Of a DNA stretch of 64,000 nt, positions 35,540 to 44,510 are shown one piece after another. This DNA comes from Nitrospirillum viridazoti CBAmc (lineage in GTDB: Bacteria; Pseudomonadota; Alphaproteobacteria; Azospirillales; Azospirillaceae). The stretch lies in NCBI RefSeq assembly GCF_000730165.1, contig NZ_CP022112.1:124001-188000 (forward strand), read 5' to 3'. Numbering within the stretch: the stretch's first letter is position 1; every line of letters begins with the position of its first letter. Made by a program: the position numbers and the translations under genes. The notes beneath the pieces are model-generated. The model did not search any database, was not told the origin of the DNA, and saw only the letters and a program-made list of their open reading frames with translations.

Positions 35540-36430
35540 ATGACCTTGTGCACGTTCGATGGGGCGGTCGGCGCCAACATCCGCGAATCCCACCACCTGG
35601 CCAATGCCCTGCCACCCCCGGCGGTGGAGGTGCGGCACCTGTCCAAGCGCTATGGCGGGGCTGGGCGGGGCGGCATGATCTACGACCTGCTGGCCGGGTG
35701 CCGCGGGCGGGCGGAGCCCGCCGGCCTATGGGCGCTGGACGACCTCAGCTTCACCGTGCCCCAGGGCGGCGTGTTAGGCATCATCGGCCGCAACGGCTCG
35801 GGCAAGACCACGCTGATGCGCATCCTGTCGCGCATCACCGCGCCCACGAAGGGAGAGGCCCTGGTGCGCGGCCGGGTCGGCGCCCTGCTGGAGATCGGGT
35901 CCGGCTTCCACCCCGAACTGACGGGGCGGGAGAACATCGATTTCAGCGGCGCCATCCTGGGCATGACCCAGGCCGAGGCGCGCGAGGCGGTGGACGCCAT
36001 CATCGACTTCGCGGAGATCGCCGACTTCCTGAACACCCCGGTGAAGCACTACTCCATCGGCATGTACATGCGCCTGGCCTTCGCCGTCTCATCCCACATC
36101 CGGAACGAGGTGCTGCTGCTGGATGAGATCCTGGCGGTGGGCGACGAGCGGTTCCAGGACAAGTGCCGCCGCCGCATCAAGCAGCTGTGCGGCGAGGGCC
36201 GCACCGTGCTGATCATCAGCCACACCAGCGCCCTGCTGGAAGAATCGTGCGACAGCCTGCTGGTGCTGGACAAGGGTCGTAAGGTCTTTCTGGGCGACCC
36301 CTACGCCGGCATCGACTTCTACCACCGCGACATTCTGCGCCTGGCGCCTGGCGCCCGCCTGGGCGCCGACGGCCGCCCCTACCGCGCCGCCATCAATGTC
36401 GGCCGCATCCGGGGCTGGCGGCGGGGGTGA
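35540..36430 (+). CDS. Wzt/TagH-like ABC transporter ATP-binding protein
   Basis: A 296-residue ATPase. Walker A is GRNGSGKTT, the ABC signature region is HYSIGMYMRLAFAV as in Wzt/TagH proteins, Walker B is EVLLLDEILAVGDE, and the H-loop is IISHTS. About 28 residues precede the ABC domain and only about 60 follow the H-loop, so the large C-terminal glycan-binding domain of O-antigen Wzt proteins is absent. AAGGG precedes ATG 35540. It forms a two-gene exporter with the permease upstream. Confidence 0.9.
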   Translation: MTLCTFDGAVGANIRESHHLANALPPPAVEVRHLSKRYGGAGRGGMIYDLLAGCRGRAEPAGLWALDDLSFTVPQGGVLGIIGRNGSGKTTLMRILSRITAPTKGEALVRGRVGALLEIGSGFHPELTGRENIDFSGAILGMTQAEAREAVDAIIDFAEIADFLNTPVKHYSIGMYMRLAFAVSSHIRNEVLLLDEILAVGDERFQDKCRRRIKQLCGEGRTVLIISHTSALLEESCDSLLVLDKGRKVFLGDPYAGIDFYHRDILRLAPGARLGADGRPYRAAINVGRIRGWRRG

Positions 36431-36568
36431 GGCGCCGGCCCCGGTACTGACCCGCGCGCCGGGCATGCCGGGGGATCGCCCAGGCCAACGCCGGAAAGGT
36501 TGCCTCTGCGGCCAGATAGTTTTAGAAATTGGCCCCAGTCAGGTAACAATCTTTCAGGATCTGGTTCC

Positions 36569-38413
36569 GTGCCCCAGCTTCGTTCCCGCACCACCACCCA
36601 TGGCCGCAACATGGCCGGCGCCCGCGGCCTGTGGCGCGCCACCGGTATGACGGATGCCGATTTCGGCAAGCCCATCGTGGCCATCGCCAATTCCTTCACC
36701 CAGTTCGTGCCTGGCCACGTGCACCTGAAGGATTTGGGCCAGCTGGTGGCGGGCGAGGTGGTGGCGGCCGGCGGCGTGGCCAAGGAATTCAACACCATCG
36801 CGGTGGATGACGGCATCGCCATGGGCCACGCCGGCATGCTGTACAGCCTGCCTTCGCGTGAGGTCATCGCCGACGCCGTGGAATACATGGTCAACGCGCA
36901 CTGCGCCGACGCCCTGGTCTGCATTTCCAACTGCGACAAGATCACGCCCGGCATGCTGATGGCCGCCCTGCGCCTCAACATCCCCACCGTGTTCGTCTCC
37001 GGTGGCCCCATGGAGGCCGGCAAGGCTCCTGTACATGGCGAGATCCGCTCGGTCGACCTGATCGACGCCATGGTGGCGGCGGCGGACGACAACGTCAGCG
37101 ATGCCGAGGTGCAGGCGCTGGAACAGAACGCCTGCCCCACTTGCGGCTCCTGCTCCGGCATGTTTACCGCCAATTCCATGAACTGCCTGGTGGAGGCGCT
37201 GGGCCTGGGCCTGCCCGGCAACGGCACCGTGCTGGCCACCCACGCCGACCGTAAGGCCCTGTTCCTGCGGGCCGGTCGCACGGCGGTGGAAATCGCCAAG
37301 CGCTGGTATGAGCAGGACGACGCCAGCGTCCTGCCCCGCTCCATCGCCACGTTCGAGGGGTTCGAGAACGCCATCGCCCTGGACATCGCCATGGGCGGGT
37401 CCACCAACACGGTGCTGCATCTGCTGGCGGCGGCCTATGAGGGCGGGGTGGACTTCACCATGGCCGACATCGACCGCATGTCGCGCCGGGTGCCTCACCT
37501 GTGCAAGGTGGCGCCGTCCTCCGCCACGGTGCATATCGAGGATGTGCACCGCGCCGGCGGCATCATGGGCATCCTGGGTGAACTGGACCGCGCCGGCCTG
37601 CTGCACCGCGATGTGCCCACGGTGCACGCCCCCACCATCGGCGCCGCCGTGGACCGCTGGGACATCACCCGCGCCAACGACGCCGACATCAGCGAGTTCT
37701 ACGCGGCCGCCCCCGGCGGCGTGCGCACCACCCAGGCCTTCAGCCAGGCGTCGCGCTACACCAGCCTGGACCGGGACCGGGTGAACGGCATCATCCGCAG
37801 CAAGGAAAACGCCTTCAGCCAGGACGGCGGCTTGGCTGTGCTGTATGGCAACCTGGCGGTCGATGGCTGCATCGTGAAGACGGCGGGCGTGGACCCGGCG
37901 GCCCTGACCTTCACCGGCAAGGCCCGCGTGTTCGAAAGCCAGGACGACGCCGTCTCCGCCATTCTGGGTAACCGGGTGCAGGCGGGCGACGTGGTGCTGA
38001 TCCGTTATGAGGGGCCGCGCGGCGGCCCCGGCATGCAGGAGATGCTGTACCCCACCAGCTACTTGAAGTCCAAGGGCCTGGGCAAGGTCTGCGCCCTGGT
38101 GACGGACGGTCGCTTCTCTGGCGGCAGCTCCGGCCTGTCCATCGGCCACGTCTCGCCCGAGGCGGCCGAGGGCGGCACCATCGGCCTGGTGGAGGAAGGC
38201 GACCGCATCGTCATCGACATCCCCAACCGCAGCATCCGGCTGGAGGTGGAGGACAGTGAGCTGGAACGCCGCCGCGACGCCATGAAGGCCAAGGGGGTGA
38301 AAGCCTGGAAGCCCGCCACCCGTGACCGCCAGGTCTCCGGCGCGCTCAAGGCCTACGCCTACTTCGCCACCTCCGCCTCGCGCGGTGCCGTGCGGGATAC
38401 GTCGGGGATTTGA
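36569..38413 (+). CDS. ilvD: Dihydroxy-acid dehydratase
   Basis: A 614-residue iron-sulfur dehydratase of valine and isoleucine synthesis, converting 2,3-dihydroxy acids to 2-oxo acids. Cluster-binding cysteines are in [12 protein letters not shown] and [17 protein letters not shown], and [20 protein letters not shown] is conserved. The start is GTG 36569, giving [19 protein letters not shown], which matches the Escherichia coli N-terminus; AGGAT lies nine bases upstream. A frame extension to 36500 is not supported. No other ilv gene is nearby. Confidence 0.96.
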   Translation: MPQLRSRTTTHGRNMAGARGLWRATGMTDADFGKPIVAIANSFTQFVPGHVHLKDLGQLVAGEVVAAGGVAKEFNTIAVDDGIAMGHAGMLYSLPSREVIADAVEYMVNAHCADALVCISNCDKITPGMLMAALRLNIPTVFVSGGPMEAGKAPVHGEIRSVDLIDAMVAAADDNVSDAEVQALEQNACPTCGSCSGMFTANSMNCLVEALGLGLPGNGTVLATHADRKALFLRAGRTAVEIAKRWYEQDDASVLPRSIATFEGFENAIALDIAMGGSTNTVLHLLAAAYEGGVDFTMADIDRMSRRVPHLCKVAPSSATVHIEDVHRAGGIMGILGELDRAGLLHRDVPTVHAPTIGAAVDRWDITRANDADISEFYAAAPGGVRTTQAFSQASRYTSLDRDRVNGIIRSKENAFSQDGGLAVLYGNLAVDGCIVKTAGVDPAALTFTGKARVFESQDDAVSAILGNRVQAGDVVLIRYEGPRGGPGMQEMLYPTSYLKSKGLGKVCALVTDGRFSGGSSGLSIGHVSPEAAEGGTIGLVEEGDRIVIDIPNRSIRLEVEDSELERRRDAMKAKGVKAWKPATRDRQVSGALKAYAYFATSASRGAVRDTSGI

Positions 38414-38419
38414 TCGGGC

Positions 38420-38448
38420 AGCGGCATGAGGTTCCACCTCATGCCGCT
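38420..38448. terminator. Perfect 13-bp hairpin between ilvD and the CBS-domain gene
   Basis: AGCGGCATGAGGT and its exact complement enclose a 3-base loop, seven bases after the ilvD stop. The two genes are convergent. There is no long T-run, but position and stem strength favour a transcript end. Confidence 0.6.
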
Positions 38449-38482
38449 ACAGGCGCACGACGCATCGGGCGCTTGAATGTCT

Positions 38483-39472
38483 TTACCCCTCTGCCTCGCC
38501 CCACACCAGGAACAGGCCGACGTCGCCGGGGAAGCCGTTGGGGAAGTCCAGGACGCGGGCGGTCAGGCTGAAGCCCGCCGGCTGCAGCTCATGGTGCCAG
38601 CGCTGGTAGATCTCGGCGGCCTCACCGCGCAGGGTGCGGGGCCAGTCCGGTTCCGGGGCGTTGATGGCGCGGGCGCCGTCGCTGCACAATTCCGCCGGGA
38701 AGCGCAGCAGTAGGAATTCCTTCTCACCCCGCGCGGCGGCGTCGTGCGCGCCCTCCAGCAGCTTGTGCCAGCCATGGTCGGCCACATGATGGTCGATCAA
38801 TTCCTGCACCTTCTCCTGCCGGCGGACCAGCGCCTCCTTGCGCTGCTCGGCCAGCTGGCGGGCGTTCTCGTCGTGGAAATTGCCCACCAGGTGGCGGAAG
38901 TCGGCGGCGCGGAACAGGGGTTCATGCGCCGGCTCACGCACCGGTGCCTGCGCGGGCGGTGCTTTCCTCTCCCACCGCTGGAACAGGCCGGGGCGGTGCG
39001 CGGGCTCAGTCTTCTCGGCGGGCTCGGCCGCCAGCACCTTCAACAGGTCGGCGCGTGACACGATGCCCACCAGCGATCCGTCCAGCACCACGGGCACGCG
39101 CTTGATGCCATGGGTCATCAGCAGGCGCGCGATGTCGGCCGTATCGGTGTTGATGTCGACGGTGATGACCGGGGCGGCCATGACGTCGCGGGCGGTGCGC
39201 TCACGATTCTGGGCGTCGGCCCAATAGGCGGGCAACTGCTCACCTTCCGCCACCAGGGCCAGCCACCAGTCGCGCCGCGCCTCATGGTCGGCGCCCGCCT
39301 CTTCGCGGTTGATCAGGTCGCCCTCGCTGACCATGCCGATGACGCCGCCATGGCCGTCCACCACCGGGGCGGCGCTGACGCCCCGGTCCAGCAACAGGGC
39401 GGCGATGCGGCTGACCGGCGTGTCGGGCGCCAGGGTCAGGACATCCTCGGTCATTACGTCATGGGCGCGCAT
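38483..39472 (-). CDS. Tandem CBS-domain protein with an unassigned C-terminal domain
   Basis: A 329-residue soluble protein. Two CBS motifs lie at the N-terminus (MRAHDVMTEDVLTLAPDTPVSRIA... and ARDVMAAPVITVDINTDTADIARLLMTHGIKRVPVV), forming a Bateman module that usually binds adenosyl nucleotides. From about residue 190 there is a charged helical stretch (FRHLVGNFHDENARQLAEQRKEALVRRQEK) and then a compact domain ending LFLVWGEAEG that I do not recognise. The protein may be a nucleotide-responsive regulator; its partner is unknown. Confidence 0.82.
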   Translation of the reverse strand: MRAHDVMTEDVLTLAPDTPVSRIAALLLDRGVSAAPVVDGHGGVIGMVSEGDLINREEAGADHEARRDWWLALVAEGEQLPAYWADAQNRERTARDVMAAPVITVDINTDTADIARLLMTHGIKRVPVVLDGSLVGIVSRADLLKVLAAEPAEKTEPAHRPGLFQRWERKAPPAQAPVREPAHEPLFRAADFRHLVGNFHDENARQLAEQRKEALVRRQEKVQELIDHHVADHGWHKLLEGAHDAAARGEKEFLLLRFPAELCSDGARAINAPEPDWPRTLRGEAAEIYQRWHHELQPAGFSLTARVLDFPNGFPGDVGLFLVWGEAEG

Positions 39473-39612
39473 TGGGCGGCTTTCCTGTCACGATGGGTCC
39501 GTGCGGGAAAAGATAACCCAATGAAATGGCGCAGTCTTTGCGCTGCATCATTGGCAGTGGCGGCCTTCCCCCAATGCGTCGCCGGGGGCTACCCTTTGGT
39601 AATGGGCGGCGG

Positions 39613-40182
39613 TCAGGGCTGTGCCGTGGCCATGAGATCGACCACCACCGCCACGTTCAGGTCCACCGTCCGGCCCTTGCTGAACAGGCCGTGTCCGCCG
39701 ACGTCATAATCGGTACGGACCAGGTCCAGCCGACCCACGGCGTGGGCCTTGCCATCGGTGACGTCCAGGGTGAAGGGCAGGACGACATCCTTCCTGATGC
39801 CGCGGATGGTCAGGGTGCCCACCGCGTCGTACTGGTTGCCGCCCTTGGCGCGGAAGGCCGTGGCCTCGAACACCGCGTCGGGGAAGGCCTGGACGTTGAA
39901 CCAATCCTCGCCGGGCAAGGCCTGGTCCTTCTCCGCGTCGCCGATCACGGCGCTGCCCATGGCGATGGTCACCTTGGCATGGCCGGCGGCGGGGTCGGCG
40001 GGGTCGAAGTCGATGGCGGCATCCCAGCGGCCGAAGCGGCCGGTGAATTCCTTGCCGCTCTGCTTGCCGATGAAGCCCAGCACGCTTTCGCCCTTGTCTA
40101 CCGTCCAGGTCGCGGCCCCGGCGGGGGCGGACAGCAGCAGGACGGCTAGGGCGGGGATCAGAAGGAACGGGCGTGGGGTCAC
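39613..40182 (-). CDS. YceI-family periplasmic protein, copy 1
   Basis: A 189-residue YceI lipocalin-like protein with a signal peptide ending APAGAA. WTVDKGESVLGFIGKQSGKEFTGRF and the late GTLTIRGIRKDVVLPFTLDV are family hallmarks. YceI proteins bind amphiphiles or isoprenoids in several bacteria; here the ligand is unknown. GTG 40182 with GGAG upstream is the likely start, since earlier codons precede the signal sequence. It is closely related to the yceI at 40337 and lies downstream of it, beyond a terminator. Confidence 0.85.
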   Translation of the reverse strand: MTPRPFLLIPALAVLLLSAPAGAATWTVDKGESVLGFIGKQSGKEFTGRFGRWDAAIDFDPADPAAGHAKVTIAMGSAVIGDAEKDQALPGEDWFNVQAFPDAVFEATAFRAKGGNQYDAVGTLTIRGIRKDVVLPFTLDVTDGKAHAVGRLDLVRTDYDVGGHGLFSKGRTVDLNVAVVVDLMATAQP

Positions 40183-40273
40183 GGGGAGCGGTCTCCAGGT
40201 CGATGCGGCGGTTCCCCACAATAATCGATAGGCTGGTACCGCGGTCTGCGACCTTGCGTAGCATACAGTGTAA

Positions 40274-40308
40274 GAAAAAAGCCCCAGGCGCTGTCGACGC
40301 CCAGGGCT
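40274..40308 (-). terminator. Intrinsic terminator after the second yceI gene
   Basis: On the minus strand, AGCCCTGGGCG-type arms form an imperfect stem (40280-40308), followed by TTTTTTCTTA (40280 down to 40271). It lies about 30 bases after the yceI stop at 40337. Confidence 0.75.
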
Positions 40309-40336
40309 TCCGTCTTGCGGTTTACTGCGTTACGCC

Positions 40337-40924
40337 TTACTTGGCCGTGGCGTTCAGGTCCACGGTGACGCTGACGGCCAGGGCCACCATCTTGCCATCG
40401 CCCCAGGCGCCCTGGCCCACGCCGTAATCAGTGCGCACCAGGTCCAGCTTGCCCACGGCATGGGCCTTGCCGCCGGCCACGTCCAGGGTGAAGGGCAGGG
40501 TCACGTCCTTCTTGATACCGCGGATGGTCAGGGTGCCCACCGCCTCATACTGGTTGCCGCCCTTGGCGCGGAAGGTCGTGGCCTCGAACACCGCCTTGGG
40601 AAAGGCCTTGGTGCTGAACCAATCGGCCTCGGGCAGGGACTGGTCCTTCTGCACGTCGCCGGTCTTGGCGCTGGCCATGTCGATGGTGACGGTGGCGTGG
40701 CCGGTGGCCGGGTTGGCCGGGTCGAAATCGATGGTGGCATCCCAGCGGGTGAACTGGCCGCTGAAGGCGGTGCCGCTCTGGCTGCCGGTGAAGCCCAGCT
40801 TGCTATGGGCGGTGTCCACGGTCCAGCCGGCGGCCGACGCCGGGCCGGCGAGCAGCAGGGCGCCCAGGGCGGTGGCGGCCCAGGTGGTGGCAACGCGCGG
40901 GGCGAGGAACTTCATGATGGGCAT
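40337..40924 (-). CDS. YceI-family periplasmic protein, copy 2
   Basis: A 195-residue YceI protein (192 if ATG 40915 is used) with a signal peptide ending AGPASAA. WTVDTAHSKLGFTGSQSGTAFSGQF and GTLTIRGIKKDVTLPFTLDV closely match copy 1, so the two are recent paralogues. It starts 29 bases after a cytochrome b561 gene on the same strand. YceI and b561 genes are often linked, suggesting a shared redox or lipid-carrier job, but the ligand is not known. Confidence 0.88.
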   Translation of the reverse strand: MPIMKFLAPRVATTWAATALGALLLAGPASAAGWTVDTAHSKLGFTGSQSGTAFSGQFTRWDATIDFDPANPATGHATVTIDMASAKTGDVQKDQSLPEADWFSTKAFPKAVFEATTFRAKGGNQYEAVGTLTIRGIKKDVTLPFTLDVAGGKAHAVGKLDLVRTDYGVGQGAWGDGKMVALAVSVTVDLNATAK

Positions 40925-40953
40925 CCTCAGTCTTGGAAAGGGTGGCCGGGGAC

Positions 40954-41526
40954 TTAGGCCCGGCGGCCGAAACGGGGAACCATACGCGTCAGCACATCAT
41001 CCTTGACCAAGAAGTGGTGGCGCAGCGCCGCCAGGGCGTGGACCACCACCAGGGCCACCAGGATCCAGGCGGCCAGCTCGTGCGCCTCCGACACCACGTC
41101 GTTGATCGGCGCCTTGTTCTCCAGGTCGGTCAGGACGGGCATGTGGGGGAAGGGGATGAGGCCGTACAGCACGGTCGGGATGTTGAATTTCGAGGTGGAG
41201 ACGACCGCCCACCCGGTCAGCGGCATGCCCAGCAGCAGGGCGTACAGGCCGGCATGGCCCAGGTGGGCGGCCCACTTCTCCCACGCCGGCATGTGGGCCG
41301 GCAGGGGTGGGGGCCGGTGGGCCAGGCGCCAGGCCGCCCGGAACAGGGTCAGGGCCAGCACGGTGATGCCCACCGACTTGTGCAACTGGAACAGCTTGAA
41401 CTGGTCGGGGGAGCCGGGCGGCAGCGACGTCATTGTCCAACCCATGATCAACAGGGCCAGGATGGCGATGACGGTCAGCCAATGGACCAGGATGGCCACG
41501 CTGTTGTAACGCGCCGCGATGGTCAT
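40954..41526 (-). CDS. Cytochrome b561
   Basis: A 190-residue membrane haem b protein with four helices. Candidate haem-ligand histidines are in ILVHWLTV, FQLHKSVG and LVVVHALAALRHH, and GHAGLYALLLGMPLTGW is typical. It should carry electrons between a membrane quinone and a periplasmic acceptor. It lies in a yceI-b561-yceI run on the minus strand, 47 bases after the upstream yceI gene. Superoxide oxidase activity known for CybB is possible but unproved here. Confidence 0.9.
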   Translation of the reverse strand: MTIAARYNSVAILVHWLTVIAILALLIMGWTMTSLPPGSPDQFKLFQLHKSVGITVLALTLFRAAWRLAHRPPPLPAHMPAWEKWAAHLGHAGLYALLLGMPLTGWAVVSTSKFNIPTVLYGLIPFPHMPVLTDLENKAPINDVVSEAHELAAWILVALVVVHALAALRHHFLVKDDVLTRMVPRFGRRA

Positions 41527-41573
41527 GGTCCGGCTCCCCCTTCAGTCCGATAACGCGATGGATAGTAATGCTA

Positions 41574-42185
41574 TTACTGGGCGCGGTCGAATTCACCGCT
41601 GATCAGCAGCTCAACCTCGTCGCCGACATAGGGCACGTACTTGTCGACGCCGAATTCGGACCGCTTCACCTGCGCCTTGGCGTCGAAGCCGACGACATAG
41701 GCCTTGGTCATGGGGTTGCTGCCGCCGCCGTGGAAGCTGGCGTCCAGGGTCACGGGCTTGGTCACGCCATGCAGGGTCAGGTCGCCGGTGATCTTGCCGG
41801 TGGTGGCGCCGGTCACCTCGATCTTGGTGGTCTTGAAGGTGGCGGTCGGGAACTTGGCGGTGTCGAAGAAGTCCGGGCTGTTCAGGTGCTCATCCAGCTT
41901 CGGGTTGGCGGTGGCCAGGCCCTTCACGTTGATGGTCACGTCCAGCTTGCTCTTGGCCGGGGCCTTGGGGTCGAAGTCCAGCGTGCCTTCCAGGTCAGGG
42001 AAGGCGCCGTAATAGGTGGAGAAGCCGAAGTGGGTGATGGCGAACACCACCTTGGCGTGGCTCTTGTCCAGGGTGAAGTGGCCACCCTCGACCTTGCTCA
42101 GGTCGGTGGTCGCCTGGGCCAGGGCCGTGGCGGGGGCGGCGGCCAGCAGGCTCGCTGCCAGCAACAGGGCGGGAATGCGCTTCAT
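41574..42185 (-). CDS. YceI-family periplasmic protein, copy 3
   Basis: A 203-residue YceI protein with a clear signal peptide (MKRIPALLLAASLLAAAPATALA). FTLDKSHAKVVFAITHFGFSTYYGAF and ITGDLTLHGVTKPVTLDASF are the classic YceI form, more distant from copies 1 and 2. AAGGAA precedes ATG 42185, and the longer open frame to 42323 is noncoding. It is the first gene of the yceI-b561-yceI set and is divergent from the bufferin operon at 42507. Confidence 0.9.
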   Translation of the reverse strand: MKRIPALLLAASLLAAAPATALAQATTDLSKVEGGHFTLDKSHAKVVFAITHFGFSTYYGAFPDLEGTLDFDPKAPAKSKLDVTINVKGLATANPKLDEHLNSPDFFDTAKFPTATFKTTKIEVTGATTGKITGDLTLHGVTKPVTLDASFHGGGSNPMTKAYVVGFDAKAQVKRSEFGVDKYVPYVGDEVELLISGEFDRAQ

Positions 42186-42506
42186 GGGAATGTTCCTTGA
42201 GAAAGCCTTGGGGGAGAAAGCTGGCCGGACGGCCGGAGGGGAGGGAGCGCCGGCCGCCACCCGCGGGACGGGTGGTGAGCGGCGGTACGGGCCTAATCTA
42301 AGTCGCGCCGCCCTTGCCCACAATCAAGGTCACCTGGAATTCATTGTTCCATTCGTCGCACCAATCGTGCCCTCACCGCGTCGATTTCACACGGAAGGCA
42401 GGGGTTTTGTCGCGGCGCCAAAGGGCGTAGGGTCTGCGGGCTCGCCCCCACCGGGGCGGCCCCCGGGGGCGCGCGATGGCGCCCGTCTTTGCCGAAGGAT
42501 GGCCTG
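42186..42506. other. 321-base divergent region between yceI and the first bufferin operon
   Basis: No gene is evident. It should hold promoters for both operons. ATTTCACA at 42384-42391 recurs upstream of the second bufferin operon (minus strand, 56192-56199), with GGGGTT a short distance downstream in both. The shared word could be chance. Confidence 0.4.
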
Positions 42507-42824
42507 ATGACCGACCGAACCACCGCCCTGACCGCAGCCTTGGCCCTGGCCGGCGCCCTGACGGCGCTCAGCGCCGCGGCGCACGACGCCCCCGCGCCCC
42601 CGGGCCGGGAAAAGTGCTACGGCATCGCCAAGGCGGGGGAGAATTCCTGCGCGTCGGCCGCCGGCACCCACGATTGCGGCGCCATGTCCAAGGTGGATTA
42701 CGACGGCCAGGAATTCCTCGACGTGGCCAAGGGTGAGTGCAAAACCCTGGGCGGCAAGCTGAAGCCGTTCAAGGGCGTGGGCAAGCCGCCCAAGGCGGCC
42801 GTGCCGAAGCCATCGCAAGACTGA
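42507..42824 (+). CDS. bufA: Bufferin-type RiPP precursor (DUF2282)
   Basis: A 105-residue secreted peptide precursor. The signal peptide ends near ALSAAAHA. The core has [27 protein letters not shown] and KGEC, with cysteine spacing C-x10-C-x8-C-x20-C, the DUF2282 pattern. A Lys/Pro-rich tail of about 20 residues follows. In characterised bufferins an MNIO enzyme modifies cysteines and the peptide sequesters copper in the periplasm. AAGGA seven bases before ATG 42507 fixes the start; a TTG at 42489 is less likely. bufB and bufC follow. Confidence 0.88.
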   Translation: MTDRTTALTAALALAGALTALSAAAHDAPAPPGREKCYGIAKAGENSCASAAGTHDCGAMSKVDYDGQEFLDVAKGECKTLGGKLKPFKGVGKPPKAAVPKPSQD

Positions 42825-42856
42825 ACGGCCAGCCCCCCGTGGACAGAAGGGCGCCC

Positions 42857-43774
42857 ATGGACACCGCCGCCCCGGCCCCTGGCACCACCCCCGCCGTTGC
42901 CTTGCCGCGCCGCGCCGGCATCGGCTTGCGCCACCCGCACGTTCCGGCTTTCCTAGGCGGGGAGCGGCCGGACGTGGCCTGGGTGGAGGTGCACAGCGAA
43001 ACCTATCTGGTGGCGGGCGGGCCACGCCTGGCGGCGTTGGAGGCCATCCGCCGCGACTACGCCCTGTCCTGCCACGGGGTGGGGCTGTCCCTGGGCAGCG
43101 CCGCTGGGCTGGATGCCAAGCACCTGGCCAACCTGCGCCAGCTTTACGACCGGCTGCGGCCCGACCAGATCTCCGACCATCTGGCCTGGACCGGCACCGG
43201 CGGCGCCTACCTCAACGATTTGTTGCCCCTGCCGCTGACGGCGGAGACGCGGGACGTGGTGGCGGTCAACATCGCCCATGCCCAGGACGCCCTGGGCCGC
43301 CGCCTGCTGGTGGAAAACCCCTCCCTCTACATGCCGCTGACCCTGCCGCCGGGGGTCGAGGCCATTCCTGAGCCGCAGTTCCTGGCGGACCTGGTGGCCC
43401 GCACCGGCTGCGGCCTGCTGCTGGACGTGAACAACGTGGTGGTCTGCGCCCACAACCTGGGTTTCGATGTCGCCGCCTACCTGGCGGATTTCCCGTTGGA
43501 GGCGGTGGGCGAGATCCATGTGGCCGGCCATCGGCGCGAGGCTTTCGCCCCCTGGGTGGGACCGGACGCGGGGGCCGGCGGCGTGGTGCTGATCGACGAC
43601 CATGGCAGCCGGGTGTCGGACACCGTCTGGGATTTGCTGGCCGGCGTGCTGGCCCGCACCGGGCCGCTGCCGGTGCTGGTGGAATGGGACATGGACGTGC
43701 CGCCGCTGGAGGTGCTGCTGGGGGAGGCGGCCCACGCCCAGTCGTTGCTGGATGGGGTGGCCCCGCATGCTTGA
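42857..43774 (+). CDS. bufB: DUF692 MNIO enzyme (bufferin-modifying oxidase)
   Basis: A 305-residue multinuclear nonheme iron-dependent oxidase with a TIM-barrel fold. Metal-ligand regions are intact: [52 protein letters not shown] and EIHVAGH. These enzymes use iron to rebuild cysteine side chains of precursor peptides. ATG 42857 has AGAAGG six bases upstream; the open frame from 42737 would overlap bufA. The stop overlaps the bufC start by eight bases, as expected for a two-protein modifying complex. Confidence 0.92.
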   Translation: MDTAAPAPGTTPAVALPRRAGIGLRHPHVPAFLGGERPDVAWVEVHSETYLVAGGPRLAALEAIRRDYALSCHGVGLSLGSAAGLDAKHLANLRQLYDRLRPDQISDHLAWTGTGGAYLNDLLPLPLTAETRDVVAVNIAHAQDALGRRLLVENPSLYMPLTLPPGVEAIPEPQFLADLVARTGCGLLLDVNNVVVCAHNLGFDVAAYLADFPLEAVGEIHVAGHRREAFAPWVGPDAGAGGVVLIDDHGSRVSDTVWDLLAGVLARTGPLPVLVEWDMDVPPLEVLLGEAAHAQSLLDGVAPHA

Positions 43775-44510
43775 GGCCTTCCAGCAACAAATGCAGCGGG
43801 CCCTGCTGGCCGCCGGCGGCGGTGAGGGCGGGGTGGATCTGGCGCCCGGCGCGGTGGCCGGGGCGCGGCTGAAGATCTATCGCGCCAACGTCCAGCAATC
43901 ACTGGCGGAGGCGCTGGCCGCCGCCTTCCCCGTCACCTTGCGGCTGATGGGCGTGCCAGCCTTCCGCGCGGCGGCCCTGGATTTCGTGCGCGCCCATCCG
44001 CCCGCGCGGCCGCAACTGGCGGCCTACGGCGGCGGCTTCCCCGTGGCGCTGGCGCCGCTCGACACCGGGGCTGCCGACATGGCGCGCCTGGAATGGGCGG
44101 TGATGGAGGCCTACTTCGCCGCCGACGCCCCCGTCCTGACGGTGGAGCAACTGGCGGCCTTCCCCCCCGGCGACTATGCCCGGCTGCGCTTCGTCGCCCA
44201 TCCGGCCGCCCGCGTGCTGTGGCTGGGGCATGACGTGCTGCCCCTGTGGCGCCAGGCACAGGAGGATGAGACCTGGGTGCCGCCGGCGCCGGACGCCGTG
44301 GATGGCGAGGTGCTGGTGCTGCGCCCGGCCGACGGCATCGTCTGCGTCTCGCTGCCGCCCGGGGCCGCCGCCGCCATCCAGTCGCTGCTGAATGGCGACA
44401 TGCTGACGCAAGCGGCCGAGGCCGGCCTGCTGGTGGAACCGGAGCTGGATTTGCAGGCCATGCTGCACACGCTGCTGGCCCAGGGGGCGCTGGCCGGCGC
44501 CCGCCTTTAG
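43767..44510 (+). CDS. bufC: DUF2063 bufferin-modification partner protein
   Basis: A 247-residue protein. The N-terminal DUF2063 domain has [44 protein letters not shown], the usual helical pattern, and a less conserved C-terminal part follows. In related systems this partner presents the precursor to the MNIO enzyme. ATG 43767 overlaps bufB. The 3' end overlaps the opposite-strand nhaA stop by four bases. Unlike the second operon, no DoxX gene follows. Confidence 0.86.
   Translation: MLEAFQQQMQRALLAAGGGEGGVDLAPGAVAGARLKIYRANVQQSLAEALAAAFPVTLRLMGVPAFRAAALDFVRAHPPARPQLAAYGGGFPVALAPLDTGAADMARLEWAVMEAYFAADAPVLTVEQLAAFPPGDYARLRFVAHPAARVLWLGHDVLPLWRQAQEDETWVPPAPDAVDGEVLVLRPADGIVCVSLPPGAAAAIQSLLNGDMLTQAAEAGLLVEPELDLQAMLHTLLAQGALAGARL

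Noticed and set aside
36554-38437. 627-codon minus-strand frame opposite ilvD
   Set aside because: Antisense shadow with no domain; ilvD is complete on the plus strand.
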